Source of the DNA: Streptomyces sp. NRRL S-455
GTDB lineage: Bacteria; Actinomycetota; Actinomycetes; Streptomycetales; Streptomycetaceae
Reading direction: 5' to 3'
Length of the DNA stretch: 64,000 bases
Assembly: GCF_000717875.1 (NCBI RefSeq)
Contig: NZ_JOCT01000014.1
Coordinates: forward strand, 1-64,000
In this document: positions 58,629 to 64,000 of the stretch, in pieces
How positions within the stretch are numbered: position 1 is the first letter of the stretch
How the letters are laid out: each line of letters opens with the position of its first letter
Program-made: the position numbers and the translations under genes
Notes under the pieces: generated by a model
Databases searched by the model: none
Told to the model about the DNA's origin: nothing
What the model saw: only the letters and a program-made list of their open reading frames with translations

Positions 58629-59864
58629 TCACAGGCGGATGATGACGAGGGCGATGTCGTCAGGGGCGCCCCCGGCGACATGGAGACGGGTCAGCAGCGC
58701 GTCGGCCAGTTGGCTGGGCGCCAGGATGTGGTCCTCCGCCAGGGCTGTGGTCAGGCGTGCCAGGCCGGTGTCGATGTCTTCGCCACGGCGTTCGATGAGA
58801 CCGTCGGTGTAGAGCACGAGGGTGTCTCCCGGGGTGTACGTGAGTCCGGCCTGAGGGCGGGGGACATGGTGCTCGCGGGCGCCGAGTGGCGGATCGGTGG
58901 CCTGGTCCAGCAGGTCGCAGGTCGCGTCCTGATGAAGCAGGACGGGCGGTGGGTGGCCGGCGTTGCTGTAGATGATCAGCCTGCTGCGGGTGTCGATGAG
59001 TACCTTGACCGCGGTCGCGGCCATCGCGCCGTCCACGGACCGGGCGTACAGGCCGAGGACCTCCAGCGCCTGGGCGGGACTGGGAGTGGCGCGGATGACG
59101 GCACTCAGGGCGCTGCGGAGCATGCCCATGATCGCCGCGGCGTGCAGGCCGTGGCCGACGACGTCTCCGACCGCCGCGGCGTAGCGGTCGGGCGGCAGGT
59201 CGACGACGTCGTACCAGTCGCCGCACACGTTCAGTGAGGTGGTCGCCGGCAGATAGCGCACGGCGATGTTGTCGTGCTGGTCCAGGTCGGGTGCGGAGAG
59301 CATGGCCTCCTGCAGCGTGACGGCGACCTGCCGTTCCCGGGCATGGGCCTGGAGCAGTTCCTGGTTCAGGCGGTGCAGCTCGCGGGTCCGCGCGTACAGC
59401 TCGGCGGCCATGCCCTTCTCCCGCTCGGTGAACTGCTCGCCGTGCTGGACCGCCCGGCGTGAGCGGACGAAGGCGGTGACGTCCTCGGCCCGCTGGACGA
59501 TCCACTGCACCGCGCCGTCCGGCCCGGCGAGCGGGGTGTGGATCTTGGACCACCACCGCTCCTCGAAGCCGCCGGGCCGGCCGGGAGCCGGGATGTCATA
59601 GCGCTGCAGCACCAGGGTGTCCGGTTTCCCGGAGTCGAGGACCCGGCGCAACGACGCCTCGAGCGTCCGTTGCGCGTCGTCGGGCCCGGCGCGGTTCACC
59701 GGGAGGGCGTCGAAGAAGTACTCGCCGACCAGCTGGTTCCTGGTCCGGCCGGTGGTCTGCAGGTAGGCCGGGTTGACGTAGCGGATCACGAGATGCGTGT
59801 CCAGCACCAGGTACGGGCTTGGTGTGGCGTCGAAGAACGCCGTGAAATCGAGGTCCGTTGTCAT
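58629..59864 (-). CDS. PAS domain PP2C-type (SpoIIE) phosphatase
   Basis: 411 residues from MTTDLDFTAFFDATPSPYLVLDTHL, with GGAG six bases before ATG 59864. PAS domain: about 5-130 (YLVLDTHLVIRYVNPAYLQTTGRTRNQLVGEYFFDALP). A coiled-coil linker follows at about 150-185. The PP2C_SIG domain (about 190-411) has SLNVCGDWYDVVDLPPDRYAAAVGDVVGHGLHAAAIMGMLRSAL with the metal Asp residues, and DTLVLYTDGLIERRGEDID. It would dephosphorylate STAS-type anti-sigma antagonists, possibly the one at 53195. A degenerate GGGCCGTCCAGTGCCC at 59915 lies about 50 bp upstream. Confidence 0.93.
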   Translation of the reverse strand: MTTDLDFTAFFDATPSPYLVLDTHLVIRYVNPAYLQTTGRTRNQLVGEYFFDALPVNRAGPDDAQRTLEASLRRVLDSGKPDTLVLQRYDIPAPGRPGGFEERWWSKIHTPLAGPDGAVQWIVQRAEDVTAFVRSRRAVQHGEQFTEREKGMAAELYARTRELHRLNQELLQAHARERQVAVTLQEAMLSAPDLDQHDNIAVRYLPATTSLNVCGDWYDVVDLPPDRYAAAVGDVVGHGLHAAAIMGMLRSALSAVIRATPSPAQALEVLGLYARSVDGAMAATAVKVLIDTRSRLIIYSNAGHPPPVLLHQDATCDLLDQATDPPLGAREHHVPRPQAGLTYTPGDTLVLYTDGLIERRGEDIDTGLARLTTALAEDHILAPSQLADALLTRLHVAGGAPDDIALVIIRL

Positions 59865-59987
59865 CACGCGCTCTCCGTACTCCCCGAGCGCGACTGCCGA
59901 GACTTCCAATCTACGGGCCGTCCAGTGCCCGGGGCGACGGGACCCGCGCCGGGGGGCGTCACACGCCGGGTGGGCCGTGCCGCGTGT

Positions 59988-60392
59988 TCATCTGAGCTCG
60001 CGTCCGGTGACCATCTCCGACTCGATCCGCACGAACGCCGCGTCCCGCAGGGGCATCCAGGACGTGGGTCCGTTCTGCGAGAGCCGCTCGTGCTCCGCGG
60101 GATCCGTCACGACGGTGGCCCGACCGGTGACGACCACGCTCCAGCCGGACCGGGCCGTCGCGTCGAACTCGTCCGCCTCGAAGGCGACCACGACGCCGTC
60201 GATGGCCCGTACGAGATCCGAGCCCGGCGAGGTGCGCAGCAGGATCGAGGCGTCGGTGTCCAGAGAGAAGTTGACGGGGAGGACCGCGGGCAGCGCGTGC
60301 CGGGTGTAGACCACACGGCCGACCGGCACCTTGGCGAGCAGGCGCACGCACTCTTCCCGGTCGAGTGCGCGAAAGGCCTCGTTCTGCGACAT
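59988..60392 (-). CDS. Pyridoxamine 5'-phosphate oxidase-fold protein
   Basis: 134 residues from MSQNEAFRALDREECVRLLAKVPVGRVVYTRHALPAVLPVNF, the typical start of small flavin-binding split-barrel (PPOX) proteins. DTDASILLRTSPGSDLVRAIDGVVVAFEADEFDATARSGWSVVVTGRATVV is the core. Such proteins are common in DevR/DosR regulons and bind FMN, F420 or haem; the cofactor here is not decidable. A strong palindrome sits 32 bp upstream of its start, which makes it a probable direct target of the DevR-like regulator. Confidence 0.9.
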   Translation of the reverse strand: MSQNEAFRALDREECVRLLAKVPVGRVVYTRHALPAVLPVNFSLDTDASILLRTSPGSDLVRAIDGVVVAFEADEFDATARSGWSVVVTGRATVVTDPAEHERLSQNGPTSWMPLRDAAFVRIESEMVTGRELR

Positions 60393-60423
60393 CAGTCCAT
60401 GGTCCCCGCGGTCCCGGCGAGCC

Positions 60424-60445
60424 GGTAGGGCCGACCGGCCCTACC
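60424..60445 (-). promoter_or_regulatory. DevR-like palindrome upstream of the PPOX gene
   Basis: The core GGGCCGACCGGCCC is flanked by GGTA on the left and TACC on the right, making a 22-bp near-perfect palindrome, the longest of the set. It is 32 bp upstream of the PPOX gene start. Confidence 0.65.
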
Positions 60446-60478
60446 CCGGTGCATCGCGGCACACATCCGCCCGGGGTA
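60442..60478 (-). terminator. Possible hairpin after the DUF5134 gene
   Basis: TACCCCGG (60442-60449) and CCGGGGTA (60471-60478) can pair across a 21-base loop, 40 bp downstream of the DUF5134 stop. The arms also resemble metal-regulator half-sites (ACCCC/GGGGT), so a regulatory role is possible. Confidence 0.35.
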
Positions 60479-60517
60479 TGCCAGAAGAAGCGCGCACAAG
60501 GTCTGCACCCGCGAGGT

Positions 60518-61390
60518 TCAGGCGGCCATCATGGCCAGCATCGCCGACATCGTGCTGCCCATGCCGATGTGGGCCAGCAGTGCGGCACCGGGTGAGGTGC
60601 CCGGCGCGCGTCGGCGGCGTCGGCCGCTCGCGGCCGCGGGGGAGCGGTGCTTTTCGCTCCTCGGTCGGGTCCTGTCCCACGCGGAGACGGCCAGCGACGC
60701 GATGAACACCACGATCGCGTCGGGCAGGGCCAGAAGGTGGTGCGTCCAGCGGGACCGGCCACTACGGCGGCTTGCTGTCCTGGCCGGCCGGTCGGCGCCG
60801 CGGAAGCCGGTCCACAGGGACGCGGCGATCGAGAGTACGAAGTACACGGCGAGTCCCGCCAGGACCAGACGCCAGACCGAGGCGGAACCGGAGGACGCCG
60901 CCTGGGCGCCGGCCGAGGCCATGTCGTGACCGGCCATTCCGTGCGCGCCCGTCGCCTCTGAAACGCCTCCAGTGCTCGCCGCTCCATGTCCGTGTCCGTG
61001 CCCGTGTCCGGACGTGCCCAGGGCGAGAACCGGACCGGAGGCGCTGCCGGGCATGGCAAGCGTCATGATCACCATGGCCGCGCTGCCGATGATGTGGTGT
61101 CCCCAATGGCGGCCGTGGCGCCAGCCGTGTCGCAGCGTGTGGTGTACGGACAGCACGATTCCACCGAGACCGACGGCGGCGAACGCCGTCACCCACACGA
61201 CGCCGTGGTCCCCGAAGGACGCCGAGGTGGCGGGAAGGAACATGGCGGCCATGCCTCCGGCCATGACCAGGTCGCCTCCCGCGGCGAACCGGACTTCTCT
61301 GCTGTCGGCCGCCGCGAGCCGGGCCAGGCTCACCATGGCGACGAGCACGGAGACCGCCACGAGCGACCAGGTCAGAGCCGGACTTCCCAT
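60518..61390 (-). CDS. DUF5134 membrane protein, His-rich
   Basis: 290 residues with six or seven membrane helices (about 5-27, 40-56, 65-84, 96-113, 168-188, 216-236, and a Met-rich one at the end). Between helices 4 and 5 a soluble loop contains GHGHGHGHG and HGMAGHDMA, typical metal-binding runs. The C-terminal helix has repeated Met (GMGSTMSAMLAMMAA). DUF5134 proteins in actinobacteria often lie beside copper genes. The CsoR-like site 73 bp upstream (61463) and the copper-binding protein nearby point to copper handling; transport is inferred, not shown. Confidence 0.82.
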   Translation of the reverse strand: MGSPALTWSLVAVSVLVAMVSLARLAAADSREVRFAAGGDLVMAGGMAAMFLPATSASFGDHGVVWVTAFAAVGLGGIVLSVHHTLRHGWRHGRHWGHHIIGSAAMVIMTLAMPGSASGPVLALGTSGHGHGHGHGAASTGGVSEATGAHGMAGHDMASAGAQAASSGSASVWRLVLAGLAVYFVLSIAASLWTGFRGADRPARTASRRSGRSRWTHHLLALPDAIVVFIASLAVSAWDRTRPRSEKHRSPAAASGRRRRRAPGTSPGAALLAHIGMGSTMSAMLAMMAA

Positions 61391-61462
61391 TGCTGCCCTC
61401 CGTATCGGGCCGACTTCTACTGATGCCCTTAGTACGCGACGGAGGCCGCAAGTGTTCAGCCT

Positions 61463-61477
61463 TACCCCCTCGGGGTA
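61463..61477 (-). promoter_or_regulatory. CsoR-like operator upstream of DUF5134
   Basis: TACCCC-CTC-GGGGTA, a perfect 6-3-6 inverted repeat. It resembles the TACCC...GGGTA operators of copper-sensing CsoR repressors and lies in the probable promoter of the DUF5134 gene. Confidence 0.6.
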
Positions 61478-61627
61478 TGCCGACCCGGCATCCCCGGGCG
61501 ATCACCTGCGCCGTTCAGCCCCGCGCGGTCGTGGCCGCCCGCCACCACGGAGAACCTGGACGAAGCAAAGGTGCCCGCTGCCCACGGGCCGAAGCCGCTT
61601 CGGAACCGCACTCCCAGGGAGGATCCC

Positions 61628-62218
61628 GTGACCGACGCCATGCCCCACCTCGACGACGCCGGCGAGAACGACGACGTCGTGGCACTGCTGATGCAGCAGC
61701 ACAACCACATCCGTGGTCTCTTCGCCGAGGTCGAGAATGCCGCCACCGCCGACGACCGGGCGGAGGCATTCCGCAGGCTCGTCCGCCTGCTGGCCGTCCA
61801 CGAGACCGCCGAGGAGGAAGTGGTCCACCCCTCGGCCCGCCGTCTCCTGCGGGACGGTGAGCAGGTGGTCGACGACCGTCTGGAGGAGGAGAGGGCCGCG
61901 AAGGAGAAGCTGAGCCGACTCGATGACATGAACCCCGACGACCCCGGGTTCATGCCCGCTCTGCGGGAACTGCGCGCGGACGTGCTTCAGCACGCGGTTT
62001 CGGAGGAACAGTACGAGTTCCCCGGACTACGCGAGAAGGCCGGAGCGCGGCAGCTTGCCCTGATGGCCGCGGCTGTCCGTGCCGCCGAGGCCATGGCGCC
62101 CACCCGCCCGCATCCGGGAGTGGAGACGGTGGCGGAGAACGTCGCCGTCGGCCCCGTGGCAGCCGTGATCGACCGGACTCGTGACGCCGTCCGCAAGGCG
62201 ATGGGCAACGGCAGCTGA
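61628..62218 (+). CDS. Hemerythrin domain-containing protein
   Basis: 196 residues from GTG 61628, with GGGAGGATCCC upstream. The four-helix hemerythrin pattern is seen: LMQQHNHIRGLFAEVE (first His pair, about 19-34), VRLLAVHETAEEEVVHPSARR (His and Glu, about 54-74) and LQHAVSEEQYEFPGLREKAG (about 121-140). It binds a di-iron centre and O2, NO or iron. A helical C-terminal extension follows. Placed among redox and copper genes, an oxygen- or NO-sensing/scavenging role is plausible. Confidence 0.9.
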   Translation: MTDAMPHLDDAGENDDVVALLMQQHNHIRGLFAEVENAATADDRAEAFRRLVRLLAVHETAEEEVVHPSARRLLRDGEQVVDDRLEEERAAKEKLSRLDDMNPDDPGFMPALRELRADVLQHAVSEEQYEFPGLREKAGARQLALMAAAVRAAEAMAPTRPHPGVETVAENVAVGPVAAVIDRTRDAVRKAMGNGS

Positions 62219-62380
62219 TCAGGTCGGAACGGAGTGGCCCACACCCCCCGCGCCGACCCAGCGGGCCCACCGGCTGGCGTGAGCCAATCCCACCGACCGG
62301 CGCCGATTGGGGTTTCCGCGCGGACGGCGCTCGACACCGGCCATCGTGCTGTCGGTCATCGGAGCACTGATCGTGCTTTC

Positions 62381-62470
62381 GTGCACGCGGTGACTGCCGA
62401 GGGCGGGCCCGCCCTCGAATACCGCATAGCGGCGGTCCTCGACCGGGTCCGCTCGTCCGTCGCCGGCTGA
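62381..62470 (+). pseudogene. Possible TetR-family C-terminal remnant
   Basis: The stretch FVHAVTAEGGPALEYRIAAVLDRVRSSVAG ends in a stop and resembles the last helix of TetR regulators. No helix-turn-helix is found upstream in any frame, so at most it is a fragment. The identification is weak because the piece is short. Confidence 0.35.
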
Positions 62471-62559
62471 GCTGCCCGGCGCTGGCGCAATCGGTCGCGA
62501 TCAGACCTCGTTCGGGTGAAGCGGCGCTGCGTGTTCTGCGGACAGCGGCTGGCTACGGT

Positions 62560-62688
62560 GGCCTGGCCAGTGGGCTTCAGGACGTCCTCGGTATCGCCGT
62601 TTTCATCCTTGTCCTGGTCTTCGCCTTCGGAGTGCTCGTCACCGGAGTGCGCGAGCGCGGTGGCCGGTCCTCGCCGACGCAATCCTGA
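62560..62688 (+). pseudogene. Hydrophobic segment without start codon
   Basis: In one frame the DNA reads GLASGLQDVLGIAVFILVLVFAFGVLVTGVRERGG...TQS and a stop, a clear membrane helix followed by a basic tail. No ATG, GTG or TTG precedes it in frame within about 90 bases, so it is either a 5'-truncated small membrane protein or a chance frame. Confidence 0.3.
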
Positions 62689-62751
62689 TGCTGAGGCGAC
62701 CGAGGGCCGCCGGATCCAGTCCCCGGCGGCCCTGCTGGGGGGTGCGGCTGG

Positions 62752-63159
62752 TCAGCCGAGGGACTGAATGAGGTCGTTGCACGCCTGCTCGCAGGAGCGG
62801 CAGGCTTCGGCGCACAGGCGGCAGTGTTCGTGCATGTCGGCGTGCGCGGAGCATTCGTCGGCGCAGGCTTTGCAGGCTGTGGCGCACGCGGTGAGGATCG
62901 CGCGGGTGATGTTGGCGTCGTAGCCGGTGTGGCGGGACAGGACGGACGCGGTGGTGTTGCAGATGTCGGCGCAGTCCATGTCGGTGCGGATGCACTTGGT
63001 GAGCTCACCGACCATGCCCTCGGACAGGCAGGCGTCCGCGCATGCCGTACACGCCTGGGCGCAGGCGATGCATTCCTCGACGCAGCGGGTCAGTTTGTCG
63101 CGGTCGACCTGGCCCAGGTCGGCCGGGTAGGTGGCGAGCATGTCCTTGACCGTTGTCAT
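62752..63159 (-). CDS. Cys-rich four-helix bundle copper-binding protein (Csp/DUF326-like)
   Basis: 135 residues from MTTVKDMLATYPADLGQVDRDKLTRCVEECIACAQ, with GGAGG upstream of ATG 63159. About 18 Cys lie on the inner faces of four helices in CxxxC/CxxC spacing (CVEECIACAQACTACADAC, CIRTDMDCADIC, CATACKACADEC, CRLCAEACRSCEQAC), plus Met/His near the ends. This is the pattern of bacterial copper storage proteins that bind many Cu(I) ions. There is no Tat or Sec signal, so it is cytosolic. Neighbouring CsoR-like sites support copper control. Confidence 0.92.
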   Translation of the reverse strand: MTTVKDMLATYPADLGQVDRDKLTRCVEECIACAQACTACADACLSEGMVGELTKCIRTDMDCADICNTTASVLSRHTGYDANITRAILTACATACKACADECSAHADMHEHCRLCAEACRSCEQACNDLIQSLG

Positions 63160-63273
63160 CACCGGTCGCCTCCTTCGGATCGGTGCCGGAGGGCGGCGGG
63201 CCGGGACGGTCGCGCCTCTTCCACCTCCGGCCCTTGACGGGTTGGCCCTGGCCCGTGGGCGCAAACGCGGCCA

Positions 63274-63301
63274 GGGCACCCCTCTTCCGCCAGGGGTGCC
63301 C
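63274..63301 (-). terminator. Strong hairpin downstream of the DUF4396 gene
   Basis: GGGCACCCCT-CTTCCGCC-AGGGGTGCCC, perfect 10-bp arms, 25 bp after the DUF4396 stop on the minus strand and before the copper-binding gene. It likely separates the two transcription units. Confidence 0.7.
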
Positions 63302-63325
63302 CGACCGCGTGGGCCTGCAGGTGCG

Positions 63326-63868
63326 TCAGTGGTAGGCGTGGACGACGGCGTGGCCCTTGCCGCGTCCGATCATCCACTTGTTGACCGGCGTGGTGATCAG
63401 GAAGGCGACCGCGAACCCGCCCAGCAGGGCCGACCAGAACAGCCCGTCGGACAGGTGGGCGTCCATCGCACCCGGAGTGAGGGCGATGATGGCGTTGTCG
63501 ACGAACTCCATGACGGCGATCGAGACGGTGTCCGCGGCCAGCGCGACCTTGATCGCCGACTTGAGGGGCAGGCCGGCCCGGACCACCGCGAACAGGGTGA
63601 ACGAGTAGCCGAACAGGAACGCCAGCGCGATCGCCAGGACCATGGTGGGCACGTTGCCCCACAGCAACGCGGTGCCGATCACCATGCCGAGGATCTCGCC
63701 GATGGCGCAGCCCGTCAGGCAGTGCAGCGTCGCCTTCACCGCCGTGGCCCAGGACGCCCCCGCATGGGCGGCACGGTCAGCCGTCCGACCGGTGTGACCG
63801 TGAGCTTCGTGCGCGGCGTGGTCGTGCGGGGTGCCGGTGTTGTGAGCGCTGTGGTCCATGACCTTCAT
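63326..63868 (-). CDS. DUF4396 membrane protein with His-rich N-terminus
   Basis: About 180 residues from MKVMDHSAHNTGTPHDHAAHEAHGHTG; starts at 63874 or 63859 are also possible. The first 45 residues are very His-rich and look metal-binding. Three or four membrane helices follow: TALHCLTG-type CAIGEILGMVIGTALLW, MVLAIALAFLFGYSFTLFAVV, a middle segment with ALAADTVSIAVMEFVDNAIIAL, and LFWSALLGGFAVAFLITTPVNKW. DUF4396 proteins often accompany copper genes. The CsoR-like site 53 bp upstream supports copper regulation. Function unknown. Confidence 0.85.
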   Translation of the reverse strand: MKVMDHSAHNTGTPHDHAAHEAHGHTGRTADRAAHAGASWATAVKATLHCLTGCAIGEILGMVIGTALLWGNVPTMVLAIALAFLFGYSFTLFAVVRAGLPLKSAIKVALAADTVSIAVMEFVDNAIIALTPGAMDAHLSDGLFWSALLGGFAVAFLITTPVNKWMIGRGKGHAVVHAYH

Positions 63869-63920
63869 CCCCATTCCCGTCCGACGAGGTGCCCGTTCCC
63901 GGGGCTGCCATCTCAACCAT

Positions 63921-63937
63921 ATACCCTGGGGGGGTAT
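63921..63937 (-). promoter_or_regulatory. CsoR-like operator upstream of DUF4396
   Basis: ATACCC-TGGGG-GGGTAT, arms ATACCC/GGGTAT, in the promoter region of the DUF4396 gene. It matches the style of CsoR copper operators and of the site at 61463. Confidence 0.65.
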
Positions 63938-64000
63938 TTCTCCACCGTCGGACACCGCATCGGCGGCGTCCGGCGGTAGAGGGTCGACGGCAGAGGGGTG

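Larger units (their letters stand above)
62219..62751. other. Degenerate intergenic region with gene remnants
   Basis: About 530 bp without an intact gene. It contains the two remnants listed separately (a TetR-like C-terminus ending at 62470 and a hydrophobic segment ending at 62688). The remaining DNA gives no recognisable protein. Confidence 0.55.

Overview
The window is chromosomal DNA from a high-GC actinomycete, almost certainly a Streptomyces. Third codon positions are strongly G/C. GTG starts, AGGAGG-type ribosome binding sites and leaderless -10/start arrangements are common. Several families are typical of the genus: a TIGR04222-like protein, DUF5955, DUF5134, an RNase Sa homologue, an HxlR regulator, and a ROK kinase next to SNF2 and SWIM proteins. 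From memory, not checked by search, the order malate synthase - nucleotidyltransferase - DUF5955 - IclR (AllR) - allantoinase - allantoicase, and the later kinase/helicase/SWIM block, follow the S. coelicolor SCO624x-SCO626x region. The right end resembles its DevR/OsdR-type dormancy locus.

Layout. 1-2.8 kb: 3' part of a large Ig-like repeat surface protein, broken into three frames. 3-5.7 kb: small conserved genes (GNAT, zinc-ribbon protein, poly-Gly TIGR04222-like protein). 5.9-9.9 kb: urate catabolism (thiamine-binding-like protein, YheO-like regulator, fused OHCU decarboxylase/HIU hydrolase, uricase, 8-oxoguanine deaminase). 10-13.2 kb: thioesterase, unknown protein, aminotransferase, and a divergent HxlR regulator with a palindromic operator. 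13.6-18 kb: two divergent NIS siderophore synthetases plus a Rieske oxygenase. 18.8-19.4 kb: cobalamin riboswitch and a 2Fe-2S ferredoxin-like gene. 19.4-20.9 kb: APC permease.

About 21.1-28.0 kb is an acquired island. It holds a decayed IS5-type element, a SnoaL-like gene, a dehalogenase pseudogene, a two- or three-ORF cassette of unfamiliar large proteins with less extreme GC, and a tyrosine-recombinase fragment. In that cassette a toxin-like ORF is cut by one in-frame TAG. This is the least explained part of the window.

28-36 kb: HipA-like kinase with SelT/W/H-like protein, then the allantoin/glyoxylate genes (aceB, MocA-like nucleotidyltransferase, allR, allantoinase, allantoicase). The urate and allantoin operons lie 27 kb apart but carry the same operator motif (TTCAAC-N5-GTTGAM), so they probably form one regulon taking 8-oxoguanine, urate and allantoin to glyoxylate and malate. 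36-44.4 kb: SDR, DHFR-like reductase, secreted RNase, two-component system, Gfo/Idh dehydrogenase with GntR regulator, ROK kinase with membrane partner. 44.5-52 kb: SNF2 helicase, SWIM zinc-finger protein with 13-residue repeats, SMI1/KNR4-type protein.

52-64 kb is a stress/dormancy and metal block: D-lactate-type dehydrogenase, STAS protein, pyruvate phosphate dikinase, DevR-like response regulator, Acg-type nitroreductase, PAS-PP2C phosphatase, PPOX-fold protein, then DUF5134, hemerythrin, a Cys-rich copper-binding four-helix bundle and DUF4396. GGGCCG-CGGCCC palindromes recur upstream of the first group. CsoR-like TACCC-GGGTA sites sit upstream of the DUF5134 and DUF4396 genes. No tRNA, rRNA or CRISPR array was seen.
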